Positions 16,405 through 25,675 of a DNA stretch of 64,000 nucleotides are shown piece by piece. The stretch is from Lachnospiraceae bacterium UBA7202 (GTDB lineage Bacteria > Bacillota > Clostridia > Lachnospirales > Lachnospiraceae): the NCBI GenBank assembly GCA_002490705.1, contig DKUO01000023.1:11375-75374 (forward strand). The letters run 5' to 3'. The translations under genes and the position numbers were made by a program. A model generated the notes under the pieces. The model made no database searches and had not been told where the DNA came from. It saw nothing but the letters and a program-made list of their open reading frames with translations. Within the stretch, counting starts at the first letter, position 1. Every line of letters starts with the position of its first letter.

Positions 16405-18009
16405 ATGGCAGTAAAATATGTATTTGTCACAGGAGGCGTCGTATCGGGTCTCGGCAAGGGAATCACGGCGGCATCACTGGGAAGACTTTTGAAGGCGCGC
16501 GGCTACAAGGTAACCATGCAGAAATTTGACCCCTATATCAACATTGATCCGGGAACTATGAACCCGATTCAGCACGGCGAAGTGTTTGTCACCGAGGACG
16601 GCACCGAAACCGACCTCGATCTCGGCCATTACGAGCGTTTCATTGATGAAAATCTGGACAAAAACTCCAATGTAACCACGGGAAAGGTATATTGGTCCGT
16701 TCTGCAAAAGGAACGGCGGGGAGACTATGGCGGCGGAACCGTTCAGGTAATCCCCCATATTACCAACGAGATAAAAAGCCGGTTCTACCGCAATTTTACA
16801 GATCAGGAAACCCGCATCGCCATCATCGAGGTGGGCGGTACTGTAGGCGATATTGAAAGCCAGCCCTTTTTGGAATCTATTCGCCAATTCCAGCACGAGG
16901 TCGGACGGGAGAACGCAATCTTAATTCATGTTACCCTGATTCCCTATCTGAGCGCTTCGCAGGAATTGAAAACGAAACCCACACAGGCAAGCGTTAAGGA
17001 CTTACAGGGCATGGGAATCCAGCCCGATATCATTGTCTGCCGCAGCGAACATCCCTTAGATCAGGGCATCAAAGACAAGATCGCACTGTTTTGTAATGTG
17101 CCGAACAATCACGTACTGCAAAATCTGGATGTGGAATACATCTATGAGGCTCCTCTCGCCATGGAGGAAGAGCATTTGGCTCAGGTAGCTTGCGAGTGTC
17201 TGAATCTGGATTGCCCGGAGCCCGATCTGGCCGACTGGAAGGCTATGGTAGAATCCCTGCGGACTCCCACCGATTCCGTGACCGTTGCCCTTGTCGGCAA
17301 ATACACGCAGCTTCACGACGCCTACATCAGTGTGGTAGAAGCCCTGAAACACGGCGGTATTTCCCATCACTGTGTAGTAGATATTAAGTGGGTAGACTCC
17401 GAAACTGTTACAAAAGAAAACGTGGATTCCATTCTCCATGATGTGAACGGTATTCTAGTGCCCGGCGGCTTCGGTGACCGGGGTATCGATGGCAAGATCG
17501 AGGCCATCACTTACGCCAGAGAACATAAAATTCCTTTCCTCGGACTCTGCCTTGGTATGCAGTTGGCCATTGTAGAGTTTGCCAGAAACGTAATCGGCTA
17601 CAATGATGCCCACAGCATCGAATTAGACCCTTCCACTACCCATCCCGTGATCGCGCTGATGCCCGATCAGAACGGTGTGGAGGACATCGGCGGCACCCTG
17701 CGGCTCGGTTCCTATCCCTGTGTGTTGGACAAGACCTCCAAAGCCTATGAACTGTACGGGGAAGAAACCATCCACGAGCGGCACAGACACCGCTATGAGG
17801 TCAACAACGACTACCGTGCCGTGCTTACGGAAAAAGGCATGAAACTTTCAGGGCTATCCCCCGACGGGCGTATCGTGGAAATGTGCGAACTTGCAGACCA
17901 TCCCTTCTTTGTGGCAACGCAGGCGCACCCGGAATTAAAATCCAGACCGAACAGACCACACCCGCTTTTCAAGGGATTTGTGGAGGCTGCATTACATCAG
18001 AAAAAATAA
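16405..18009 (+). CDS. pyrG: CTP synthase
   Basis: A 534-residue enzyme that converts UTP to CTP with glutamine and ATP. The synthetase domain opens with the P-loop GGVVSGLGKG, and the C-terminal class I glutamine amidotransferase domain holds the nucleophile Cys in FLGLCLGMQ (about residue 383) and the His-Glu pair in ATQAHPELKSRP. The start was placed at the ATG at 16405, preceded by GGAAAGGGA, giving the usual family length; the ATG at 16381 lies in the leader. The gene is monocistronic and convergent with the GH3 gene. Confidence 0.97.
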   Translation: MAVKYVFVTGGVVSGLGKGITAASLGRLLKARGYKVTMQKFDPYINIDPGTMNPIQHGEVFVTEDGTETDLDLGHYERFIDENLDKNSNVTTGKVYWSVLQKERRGDYGGGTVQVIPHITNEIKSRFYRNFTDQETRIAIIEVGGTVGDIESQPFLESIRQFQHEVGRENAILIHVTLIPYLSASQELKTKPTQASVKDLQGMGIQPDIIVCRSEHPLDQGIKDKIALFCNVPNNHVLQNLDVEYIYEAPLAMEEEHLAQVACECLNLDCPEPDLADWKAMVESLRTPTDSVTVALVGKYTQLHDAYISVVEALKHGGISHHCVVDIKWVDSETVTKENVDSILHDVNGILVPGGFGDRGIDGKIEAITYAREHKIPFLGLCLGMQLAIVEFARNVIGYNDAHSIELDPSTTHPVIALMPDQNGVEDIGGTLRLGSYPCVLDKTSKAYELYGEETIHERHRHRYEVNNDYRAVLTEKGMKLSGLSPDGRIVEMCELADHPFFVATQAHPELKSRPNRPHPLFKGFVEAALHQKK

Positions 18010-18036
18010 AGAAAAGAAGGGCAGATTACTGCCCTT
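18001..18036 (-). terminator. Terminator of the GH3 beta-glucosidase gene
   Basis: AAGGGCAG at 18017-18024 and CTGCCCTT at 18029-18036 form a hairpin with a four-base loop. On the minus strand a T-rich run (18016-18001) follows. The GH3 stop codon lies in the loop. In the pyrG direction no T-run follows. Confidence 0.65.
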
Positions 18037-20305
18037 CCTCCAATGCATTCAACTTATCTACAATCGCCTGCACATCCCCCATCGTCACAGTGCCATCACC
18101 GAAACTCACAGGCCCACGCAGCGGCATATATCTGGACATAGCTTCATTCATTTCATCCGTGATCGCCTCACTGGCCGCGCTGCCCTCTTCTCCGCTGCCG
18201 AAAAGATCTTTCGTTACCAACGTCTTTACAATCTCCCATGCTTTGGGATCTCTTCTGACATCTCCCATGGTAGTATCCGTCGTATAAACGAACGGAATCT
18301 TCACGGTGGATTCCACAGTCACTTCTTTCGTCAATCTGATATCTCTCGAAGAACTTCCCGCCATCAGATCAAACGCTCCCGTCTCCACATACCAGTCATG
18401 AATCTTTACGCTGTAAAATGCGAAAGCCCTCTTATCCAGCCGGAAAGTAACCGTCTTCGTCTCACCCGGCGCAAGCTCAACCTTTTCAAAACCTTTCAGC
18501 TCCTTTACCGGGCGGATCACCGTACTCTCCTTGTCAGCCACATAGAGCTGTACCACTTCCTTACCTGTCACACTTCCGGTGTTTCTGATATCCACGGAAA
18601 CCTCCATGGTATCCGTGTCCTTCATGGAATCCTTATCCGTCCGCAGGTTGGAATACTCAAAAGTCGTGTAAGAAAGACCGTGTCCGAAGGGGAAAAGCAC
18701 CTCCATTTTTTTCTTATCATAATAGCGGTATCCCACAAAAATACCCTCGCGGTACTCCACCTTGTCCCTCTCCCCGATATAGAAGAGGTAGGAAGGATTA
18801 TCTTCCAGCTTCAAAGGAAATGTCTCCGGCAGCTTTGCACTGGGATTCACTTTGCCGAACAGAATATCGCAAACCGCGCCGCCCACTGCCTGACCGCCCA
18901 GATATGCCTCCACAATGCCTTTCACCTGATTTACCCAGGGCATCTCCACAGGAGAACCATTGTGCAGCACCACCACAGTGTTCGGTTGTACCTCCGCTAC
19001 CTTGGCAATCAGCTCGTTCTGACAGTTCGGCATCCGCATATGCGATCTGTCAAAACCCTCCGATTCAAAAGCATCAGGGAGTCCGGCAAAGATAACTGCA
19101 ACCTTCGCCTTCTTCGCCGCCTCTACCGCCTCCGCAAGCAGTTTTTCATCCGTTCTGTCTTCCTTATCGTCAAAGCCCTGCGCATAGGTAACATTTCCCA
19201 TATCCTTTACTTCGTCCAACGCCGAAGTGATTTTGTGGCTATTAATATGGGAGCTGCCGCCGCCCTGATACCGGGGCGTCTTTGCATATTTTCCGATAAA
19301 AGCAATCTCATCCTTCTCCGACAGCGGAAGCACGCCCTCATTTTTCAGGAGCACAATGGTTTCCTGTGCCACCCTGCGCGCCACTTCATGGTCTTTATCC
19401 CGGTCAAAAACCGCCGCTTTATTTCGATTTTCCTCATAGCGGAAAACAATATTTAAAATGCGTGCCACCGCAATATCCAGAACCCTTTCAGGCAATTCGC
19501 CGCTCTGCACTGCGCCCACGATCAATTTATCATTGGAACCGCCCGAGGAGGGCATTTCCAGATCCAGACCCGCCTGTAAATCCTTAACGCGGCTGTTGAC
19601 TGCGCCCCAGTCGCTCATTACATAACCCTCAAAGCCCCATTCGTCCCGCAGAACCTCCGTCAGATACTTGTGGTTCTCCGCTGCGTAAGTGCCGTTGATT
19701 TTGTTATAAGAGCACATCACCGTCCACGGTTTTTCTTTTTTTACCGCACCTTCAAAAGCGGCCAGATATATTTCCCGAAGAGTCCGCTCATCAATTTTGG
19801 AATCCGAAGACATCCTTCTGGTCTCCTGATTGTTCGCCAAAAAATGTTTGATACTCGTTCCCACGTTTTTACTCTGCACGCCATGGATCAGCGCACCTGC
19901 AGCCTCACTGGCCACAAACGGATCCTCGGAGTAATATTCAAAATTCCGCCCGCAAAGAGGAGAGCGTTTGATGTTCACAGCCGGGCCCAAAATGACGCTC
20001 ACGCCTTCCGCCTGACATTCCTCACCCAACGTTTCGCCCATCTGCGCCAAAAGCTCCCTGTTAAAGGAAGCCGCCGTTCCACAGCCTGCCGGAAAGCATA
20101 CCGCCTTAATGCTCTCGTTAACCCCAAGATGATCGCCTTCCTGATCCTGTTTCCGCAGTCCATGAGGTCCGTCCGACACCATGCTTGCGGGAATCCCCAA
20201 ACGCTCCACCGCCTCCGTATGCCAAAAATCCGCACCGGAACACATGGAGGCCTTCTCCTCCAATGTCATCTTTGACACGATCTCCCTGATCTTTTCTGCT
20301 GTCAT
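18026..20305 (-). CDS. Beta-glucosidase-type glycoside hydrolase, family 3
   Basis: A 759-residue enzyme with the three-domain GH3 layout: TIM barrel to about residue 310, an alpha/beta sandwich, and a C-terminal fibronectin-III-like domain (TGKEVVQLYV near residue 575). The nucleophile Asp lies in YVMSDWGAV near residue 230; SIKHFLANNQE is the conserved substrate loop. There is no signal peptide, so it acts in the cytoplasm on imported beta-glucosides or xylosides. The ATG at 20305 was chosen over that at 20320 because GGAGGG sits between them at good spacing. Possible -35 TTGCAT and -10 TACACT lie at 20414-20385 with 18 bases between. Substrate is not resolved. Confidence 0.94.
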   Translation of the reverse strand: MTAEKIREIVSKMTLEEKASMCSGADFWHTEAVERLGIPASMVSDGPHGLRKQDQEGDHLGVNESIKAVCFPAGCGTAASFNRELLAQMGETLGEECQAEGVSVILGPAVNIKRSPLCGRNFEYYSEDPFVASEAAGALIHGVQSKNVGTSIKHFLANNQETRRMSSDSKIDERTLREIYLAAFEGAVKKEKPWTVMCSYNKINGTYAAENHKYLTEVLRDEWGFEGYVMSDWGAVNSRVKDLQAGLDLEMPSSGGSNDKLIVGAVQSGELPERVLDIAVARILNIVFRYEENRNKAAVFDRDKDHEVARRVAQETIVLLKNEGVLPLSEKDEIAFIGKYAKTPRYQGGGSSHINSHKITSALDEVKDMGNVTYAQGFDDKEDRTDEKLLAEAVEAAKKAKVAVIFAGLPDAFESEGFDRSHMRMPNCQNELIAKVAEVQPNTVVVLHNGSPVEMPWVNQVKGIVEAYLGGQAVGGAVCDILFGKVNPSAKLPETFPLKLEDNPSYLFYIGERDKVEYREGIFVGYRYYDKKKMEVLFPFGHGLSYTTFEYSNLRTDKDSMKDTDTMEVSVDIRNTGSVTGKEVVQLYVADKESTVIRPVKELKGFEKVELAPGETKTVTFRLDKRAFAFYSVKIHDWYVETGAFDLMAGSSSRDIRLTKEVTVESTVKIPFVYTTDTTMGDVRRDPKAWEIVKTLVTKDLFGSGEEGSAASEAITDEMNEAMSRYMPLRGPVSFGDGTVTMGDVQAIVDKLNALEEGQ

Positions 20306-20489
20306 GCTATAACCCTCCATTCGCCGTTCAAAGCAGCCCAGACGCCCTCCCCCATTTCACCGGGCAGTCTCTGCTATATGTTTCAGTGTAACACGGCCCT
20401 TTCCTCAAATGCAAGAGAAAGAAGAGCCTGCCCTTATATTCAGACAAACTCTTCCGTCTTCCAAAGTCAATTATCCCTTCCAGCTTATC

Positions 20490-21788
20490 CTACGTTTCGC
20501 TTTCTTCCGTATAACGGTATCTTTGCAGAACCCGCCCGAATCCCAGACAGACCACAACGCCCAGCACGCCGAGAATAAACATCATCATAGACGCGCCCGA
20601 TCCTTTTCCTCTGCCAAACAAGAAAGGTAACATACTGTCGGCAGGGACCGACGCCATAAGCGGTTCACAGATTTTATCAACCATAAATCCGCCCACGGAC
20701 AAACCGATAGGAATGGTAAAAAACTGTAGCGTATTTCTACAGGAATACACGCGGCCCTGCATTTCCACCGGGATCGTCGTCCTTACGATCACATCAAGGT
20801 TTGCGTTCATTAACGGCACAAGCACCCATCCGATGATCTGACCCACACACCATAAAACCGGCTGCTCGGTAAATGCCAGCAGAAAGTTCTCTGTCCCCAG
20901 AGAAAACAACATGGTGAGGTAGATCACACGTATCCTGTTTTTGGGTGCAGGCAATACCGTTACCACCAAACTGCCTACTAACATTGCAATCCCCGCGCAG
21001 GAAGTGACAATGCCCAAAACCGCCTCTCCTCCGATTTCCCGAGGCAGTATCAAAGCCGGCAGCACCGCGTCAAAAGCGGACGCCACAAAATTGACGCCGG
21101 CCAAAAAAAGAATCAGAATAAGCGCCAGCTCATGCTCCCGCAGACAGACAAGCCCTGCCTTGACGGAATCCGAAAACGATTCCTTATCTTCCTTTCCTTC
21201 TTCTTCCATAACGGGAAGTTTCACGCCAAATAGAAGCGCAAAAAATGCGATCAAAAAGGTGGCCAAATCCACATATATAACGATGTCCATTCCTCCGAAA
21301 GCAAATAAAGCCGTAGCCAGTATCGGGTTAAGAATTGTCACAAGAGAACCGGAAAAAGATCTCATGCCGCTTGTCTTCTGATAATGCTTTTTCGGCATAA
21401 TCATGGTCATCGCCACATCGCTCGCAGGCTGTTGTACCGTATTCATCAGCCCATTTACAGCATTCAAAAGATACATATGAACCGGTCTTAACAAATCCGC
21501 CTTCAGCAGAAACAGAACAACAACCGTACTGCACGCCGCCAGCGTATCGCACACAAGCATGACCTTCTTTTTATCCCACCTGTCGCTGAGTGCACCCGCA
21601 AAAATACTCATCACCACATAGGGTGCATAACTGCACACTGCCAAAAGCGCCGTCTGCAGCGCAGACCCCGTCTTTTCATAAAGCCAGAGAGTAAGCGCAA
21701 AACCCGTCATGGCGCTTCCCAGCTGGGAAAGAGACTGTGTACTCCACAGGATCAGAAACGTCTTCAATTCTTTTATTGTCTTTTTCAT
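20490..21788 (-). CDS. Major facilitator superfamily exporter (DHA3/MefA-like)
   Basis: A 432-residue protein of 12 predicted helices. The loop between helices 2 and 3 carries the MFS motif GALSDRWDKKKVML. The N-terminus (TFLILWSTQSLSQLGSAMTGFAL) and the pattern of helices resemble the DHA3 group of drug exporters that includes macrolide pumps. A central acidic loop (EEEGKEDKESFSD) joins the two halves. A leader peptide and a long hairpin lie directly upstream (21827-21915), a layout seen before antibiotic-inducible genes. The drug or metabolite exported is unknown. Confidence 0.88.
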   Translation of the reverse strand: MKKTIKELKTFLILWSTQSLSQLGSAMTGFALTLWLYEKTGSALQTALLAVCSYAPYVVMSIFAGALSDRWDKKKVMLVCDTLAACSTVVVLFLLKADLLRPVHMYLLNAVNGLMNTVQQPASDVAMTMIMPKKHYQKTSGMRSFSGSLVTILNPILATALFAFGGMDIVIYVDLATFLIAFFALLFGVKLPVMEEEGKEDKESFSDSVKAGLVCLREHELALILILFLAGVNFVASAFDAVLPALILPREIGGEAVLGIVTSCAGIAMLVGSLVVTVLPAPKNRIRVIYLTMLFSLGTENFLLAFTEQPVLWCVGQIIGWVLVPLMNANLDVIVRTTIPVEMQGRVYSCRNTLQFFTIPIGLSVGGFMVDKICEPLMASVPADSMLPFLFGRGKGSGASMMMFILGVLGVVVCLGFGRVLQRYRYTEESET

Positions 21789-21826
21789 TTTCGCTTTGCT
21801 CCTTTGATTTTTTATTTCAAATCAGG

Positions 21827-21892
21827 ATGCAAAGCCTGAGGACCAAGTCATTTTCCGACTTCCCCTCCATGCAGTGTCCTCAAGCTCTGCAC
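21827..21892 (-). promoter_or_regulatory. Attenuator-like hairpin upstream of the MFS exporter
   Basis: On the minus strand GTGCAGAGCTTGAGGAC (21892-21876) pairs with GTCCTCAGGCTTTGCAT (21843-21827). All 17 positions pair when G-U is allowed. An inner AAGTC/GACTT stem forms at 21861-21845. The left arm covers the last codons and stop of an 11-residue leader ORF. A second weak stem (TGATTT with AAATCA) then precedes AAAGGAG and the exporter start. Confidence 0.6.
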
Positions 21893-21915
21893 GGAGCGTT
21901 TACAATGCACAACAT
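21880..21915 (-). CDS. Putative 11-residue leader peptide
   Basis: ATG at 21915 opens the peptide MLCIVNAPCRA, ending with TGA inside the left arm of the 17-pair hairpin. AAAGGA lies 11 bases upstream of the ATG, a little long. Ribosomes finishing or stalling on this ORF would disrupt the stem, which is the usual logic of translational or transcriptional attenuation before resistance pumps. Such a short ORF can arise by chance; the support is its position relative to the stem. Confidence 0.4.
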   Translation of the reverse strand: MLCIVNAPCRA

Positions 21916-21937
21916 CGCCGTTTTATTCCTTTCTATT

Positions 21938-22393
21938 TCAGTTTATTTTTATCACCTTCCACGCTTCCACAAGCCTCTGCAACGAGTATCCCGCATTAGC
22001 AGGGCTGGTAGAGGGCAGTGAAACGGCCTCCCGTCCATTTACCGGAAATATATACTTTCGGTACAGTTCCTGCGCCTTGCCGCCGTTGGTATAAATTGCC
22101 TGTATGTCCGCCTGCGATAAAATCACTGACAGATCGTTCGGTATCACATCGCGGATACTGGCGTCTGAGGAACCCGTAATCTCACAGCTGGCAATCACGT
22201 CCCACACCGCCACATGATGCGTCAAAAGCATCTCCCGCTTCTGTTCAATGCTCTCCGGCACCGCACAGTCAAATACCTGCGCCACAACGCGCCAAAAGCG
22301 GTTTTGCTTGTGTCCGTAAAAAAAATGCTGCTCCCTCGACTTGACGGAAGGGAAACTGCCCAAGATTAAAATTCTGGAATCCTTGTCATACAC
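21938..22393 (-). CDS. DNA-deoxyinosine glycosylase-like protein (uracil-DNA glycosylase superfamily)
   Basis: A 151-residue-or-longer protein of the UDG superfamily that removes hypoxanthine or uracil-type damage. LILGSFPSVKSREQ then FFYGHKQNRFW is the N-terminal active-site region, and SLPSTSPANA the C-terminal loop that corresponds to the conserved SPxN motif. The only standard start in frame is GTG at 22393, with no ribosome site. The frame remains open upstream and encodes HTIAPVYDK, which looks like family N-terminus; no ATG, GTG or TTG lies between it and the in-frame region overlapping the previous stop. The true start is therefore uncertain, perhaps an ATA/ATC-type codon or translation coupled to the dehydrogenase gene. 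Confidence 0.82.
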   Translation of the reverse strand: MYDKDSRILILGSFPSVKSREQHFFYGHKQNRFWRVVAQVFDCAVPESIEQKREMLLTHHVAVWDVIASCEITGSSDASIRDVIPNDLSVILSQADIQAIYTNGGKAQELYRKYIFPVNGREAVSLPSTSPANAGYSLQRLVEAWKVIKIN

Positions 22394-22430
22394 AGGCGCT
22401 ATGGTATGATTTTGTCTTTGTCCGTTCGTA

Positions 22431-23477
22431 TCACATTTCCCCCATAACCTTACCGTACTCTTCCTTCTTCTCCTTCATCACCAGAAGCCCCCGCTCCAGT
22501 TCTTCAAACGGCAGCCGATGGGTGATGAACTGCGCCGGTGCAATCCGCCTGTCTCCCAGCCGCTCCAGCACATAATGCCAGTCGTCGTCCCTGCTGTGGG
22601 TAAAGGAAGAGTTCCATGTGCCGAACACCGTCAGCTGATTTCGCAATATTTTCCAGTAAGTTTCCTTGGGAAACGTCATATCCGAAGCTGGATTGCCCAC
22701 CAGCATAACACGGCCTCCGGGGCCGGTCATTCGGACTGCCTGCGCTGCCGTCTCGTTTCTCCCGACACATTCAAAAAACACATCAACGCCCCTGCCATCC
22801 GTCCGCGCCGCCAGCCATTCCTCTGCATTCTGCGTCCTGCTGTCGCAAAAGGAGTCCGCAGGCAGGCCGAGTTTATCTGCCATCTGTCTCTGAAATTCTT
22901 TGTTGCCGATGGCATAAATGTTCCTGTATCCTGCTTCCCGCAAAAACATCAGCAAAAACAGGCCGATCGTCCCCAGACCACAGACTACCATGCTCTCTCC
23001 CTCGGAAGGAGCCGCCTTTCTCATGGCGTGAACCGCCACCGCCATAGGCTCTAACATCGCGGCTTCCCCGTAGGACACTTTCTCTGGCAGTTCAATCAGG
23101 TTCTTCTCCGGAACAGACACATATTCGGCAAAGCCGCCGTCCTGACGGGAGCCGAGATACCCGTAGTGCCTGCACATTTCATACTTTCCGGCCTGACATG
23201 GACCGCAAGTATAGCACGGAATCAAGGGAAAAATTCCTACCCGCTTCCCTTTCCACGCAGGGTCCACAGTCTCTCCCACTTCCTCCACGACACCTGCAAA
23301 TTCATGCCCCGGTATGGTCGGGAAATGGTAGGTTCCCGTCTGATAAATGCGTGGTATATCGGAGCCGCAGATTCCCGCCGCTTTTACCTGTACCAGTACC
23401 TCTCCCGAGTCCGGTCGTGGGCACGGCAACTCTTCCAACCGAAGATCCCCTATTCCATGCAGTCTGTACGCTTTCAT
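22431..23477 (-). CDS. Zinc-dependent alcohol dehydrogenase (sorbitol / galactitol-1-phosphate type)
   Basis: A 348-residue medium-chain dehydrogenase. The catalytic zinc site has Cys in AGICGSD near residue 37 and PGHEFAG near residue 58. The structural zinc Cys cluster is CYTCGPCQAGKYEMC near residues 87-101. The NAD fold shows CGLGTIGLF near residue 170. The closest recognisable subfamily is galactitol-1-phosphate 5-dehydrogenase or sorbitol dehydrogenase, so a polyol or polyol phosphate is a likely substrate. GGAG five bases before the ATG at 23477 decided the start. It may be cotranscribed with the glycosylase homologue downstream. Confidence 0.9.
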   Translation of the reverse strand: MKAYRLHGIGDLRLEELPCPRPDSGEVLVQVKAAGICGSDIPRIYQTGTYHFPTIPGHEFAGVVEEVGETVDPAWKGKRVGIFPLIPCYTCGPCQAGKYEMCRHYGYLGSRQDGGFAEYVSVPEKNLIELPEKVSYGEAAMLEPMAVAVHAMRKAAPSEGESMVVCGLGTIGLFLLMFLREAGYRNIYAIGNKEFQRQMADKLGLPADSFCDSRTQNAEEWLAARTDGRGVDVFFECVGRNETAAQAVRMTGPGGRVMLVGNPASDMTFPKETYWKILRNQLTVFGTWNSSFTHSRDDDWHYVLERLGDRRIAPAQFITHRLPFEELERGLLVMKEKKEEYGKVMGEM

Positions 23478-23532
23478 GTTATCTCCATTCCCGCAAATAT
23501 CTTTCCATCTGTCTGCCATCAGTCAGCCGCGC

Positions 23533-24822
23533 CTATTTTCTCAATCTGCCGCCGCCAACCCCCGCCTTCTTGTTTCCCGCTCCGACACTTGGCTTCACGA
23601 TTTGGGCCTGCGCTGCATGCTGGGATCGTTTTCGCGAACCGGTCTGTCCAGAAGCTGCGGAAACTTTTGCTCGAGGAGCTGGTTTAGAAGTTACGGCATG
23701 TTTTGCCGGAGGGGGAAGTCCGGAAGCGTCGGCATGTTTTGTCGAAGATACCTCTTGGTGAATCTCCAATGGATTGGGATGCGCTGCCCGCTCCTGATTA
23801 TACCGGAATCCCCGGACATAATCAGGATCTCCCGTCCTTTCAAACACATCAAATTTACCTCTCTTGGTTTGTACACTACCTCTACTTGCAAGCCCTGCCA
23901 TTCCCAAAAAAAATTTCAACAGGGAGAGTGTCCACTGCTCATTACGCTCTATCTGCTCCAATTCTGCCCGTTTCTCAGGCAGAGATATCCCCCGTTGCTC
24001 TAACTGTTCCAACAAGGCGGTCGCTTCATTATATATGGGGTCCCCCAACTCCATACTTTTTTGGATGTTGCCCCCGATATAAACCTCGGATATCCGTGTA
24101 AAATCTACAGCATATGAAAAACCGATCTCTGTGTCATTGCCGTTGTGTGCCCATCTACGGCTCTCAACTACAAACTCTATAGTAGAAGTGCCCTTGCCCT
24201 TACTGTCTGTACTGGCTGCCGTTCGATAGGTAAGCCCGCTTACTTCACTTGCCCTCAATACGTAAAAAATGCCGCCACTTAATCCCACTGAAGCAAAATT
24301 ATTGATATTCTCCTGTATGATTTTGGAGCTTAACCGTCCTTCCGGACGGGTATCTTTTATGAATCGAAAATAACATACATCCCCTGTTCTGTTTCCCGCA
24401 TCTTTTGTAAAAGTCGCTCTGGACAGGCTCCTTAAAAAATCACTACACAGCAGTCCCCCTCCCGCCAATACAGATGGCAGATTAATCATATTGCTGCCCT
24501 GCATAAAAGCCACATGCTCTTTTTGTAAGCAGTCAGTGATCGTCTTTTGACTGATCCTCCTATCTGCGCGCTCTTGCCGAAGGAGGCTCTTTTTTTTCGC
24601 CCACCGGCTCTCAAAATTTGTCCGTGGAATCGGCTCCTCCACTACCGCTTGCCTTAACGGCGGCAATGCCGGTTCCACTTGTGTCGTTCTCCTTTTCGGC
24701 GGCGGCTGTTGTACTCTCGGTGCTGGCTGTTGCTCTCTCGGCTGCGGCCGCCTGTCCCTTGACGGTTCCTGTAGCACCGGTACTGTCAATCTTTTACCGT
24801 TACCCCTTGGTTTCCCGCTCAT
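23533..24822 (-). CDS. Unknown protein, Pro-rich ends around a globular core; third gene of DUF2589-type operon
   Basis: Not recognised with confidence. The 429 residues fall into a basic, Pro/Gln/Arg-rich stretch (about 1-85), a globular core (about 90-330), and a basic low-complexity tail rich in Ala, Lys and Ser. The core begins with MINLPSVLAGGGLLC and later has GDVCYFRF and VYIGGNI. The first resembles the helix-turn (NLPSIL..GL) found at the start of DarT-like ADP-ribosyltransferase folds; this is a weak visual similarity only. No signal peptide or transmembrane helix is seen. It lies 14 bases after the DUF2589 gene, so the three genes 23533-26173 form one operon. Confidence 0.75.
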   Translation of the reverse strand: MSGKPRGNGKRLTVPVLQEPSRDRRPQPREQQPAPRVQQPPPKRRTTQVEPALPPLRQAVVEEPIPRTNFESRWAKKKSLLRQERADRRISQKTITDCLQKEHVAFMQGSNMINLPSVLAGGGLLCSDFLRSLSRATFTKDAGNRTGDVCYFRFIKDTRPEGRLSSKIIQENINNFASVGLSGGIFYVLRASEVSGLTYRTAASTDSKGKGTSTIEFVVESRRWAHNGNDTEIGFSYAVDFTRISEVYIGGNIQKSMELGDPIYNEATALLEQLEQRGISLPEKRAELEQIERNEQWTLSLLKFFLGMAGLASRGSVQTKRGKFDVFERTGDPDYVRGFRYNQERAAHPNPLEIHQEVSSTKHADASGLPPPAKHAVTSKPAPRAKVSAASGQTGSRKRSQHAAQAQIVKPSVGAGNKKAGVGGGRLRK

Positions 24823-24836
24823 TGTCTACGCCTCTA

Positions 24837-25637
24837 CTATTTGCCGCCACCGTCGGGCTTACGCAACGGTTCCATTGCCTGTGTAAGCAGCGACGTCAGT
24901 TTGGCCATGCCCTCTGACGGCGGCTGCTGGATAGCCCTTGCGTGAATCTTATAGGTTGCCGAACTGTCGGATTCCCTTTTATGGACACTGTCAGAGGAAA
25001 CATTTCCTGTTATGCTGGCATTTAATCCAAACCACGACTTGAAGTTAACCGTTGAGCCGACATCCATCTTTGTCTCATCGCTTTTCATATCGCTGGTTTT
25101 GACTTCCATATCAAAATCCACGGTCACCTCGTCCATCTGGAAGGACGGTATCTGCACCAGTGCCAGCAGCGGCGCATTGATCTGCATATTTTCAACTTCT
25201 ACGCTTGTCTCCCCATCCTTTTCGCTGATAACGGGACGAGGCACTTCAAACGTAAGGATGTTGGTTTCCTGTTTGGTTTCCTCTTTTTCCTCTTTTTTCT
25301 TTTTTTCCCTGTACGCCAGCTTCATCACGGTATCCACATAGGTTGCCGCAAGCTGCTGCTGCACCTTTGCCGCCGCCAGAAACGGCCCTCCGATCAGTGA
25401 CTCGATGGGAAGTCCTGCAAAAGAAGACGCTACACCATTTCCATCCTTCTTCGGTGTATCCCCGTCTACTACTGTGCCTTCTCCTGTTGCCGTGGTTCCT
25501 TCCTGAAGATTGGTATTAGACAGCGCTGCCGCCTGACCGATGTTTGTCAATGCCTGATTGACAATCTCATTTCCCACATTCTTTGCGTCCTCATTCTGTT
25601 CTGTCACATTTTGTTCCGTCACATTCTTTTCCGCCAT
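24837..25637 (-). CDS. DUF2589 family protein
   Basis: A 266-residue protein. An N-terminal polar stretch (NVTEQNVTEQNEDAKN, an internal repeat) leads to an amphipathic helix typical of DUF2589: LPIESLIGGPFLAAAKVQQQ, followed by a strongly charged EKKKKEEKEE segment. The C-terminal half is beta-rich, with PLLALVQIPSFQMDEVTVDFDMEV, the conserved core of the family. No function is established for DUF2589 as far as I know. A related but shorter core (MPALVHNTSMRLETVDVKL) occurs in the gene upstream. AAAGGGGAAAG precedes the start. Confidence 0.85.
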   Translation of the reverse strand: MAEKNVTEQNVTEQNEDAKNVGNEIVNQALTNIGQAAALSNTNLQEGTTATGEGTVVDGDTPKKDGNGVASSFAGLPIESLIGGPFLAAAKVQQQLAATYVDTVMKLAYREKKKKEEKEETKQETNILTFEVPRPVISEKDGETSVEVENMQINAPLLALVQIPSFQMDEVTVDFDMEVKTSDMKSDETKMDVGSTVNFKSWFGLNASITGNVSSDSVHKRESDSSATYKIHARAIQQPPSEGMAKLTSLLTQAMEPLRKPDGGGK

Positions 25638-25675
25638 ACTCTTTCCCCTTTCACAGTATCTTTGCTATGTTACGT

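Noticed and set aside
17978..19456. 492-codon open frame on the plus strand opposite the GH3 gene
   Set aside because: It lies entirely antisense to a clear GH3 enzyme, overlaps the end of pyrG, has no ribosome site and reads as low-quality basic sequence.
23533..24822. Firm call as an ADP-ribosylating toxin
   Set aside because: Only short visual similarity to DarT-like segments; the catalytic residues could not be assigned.
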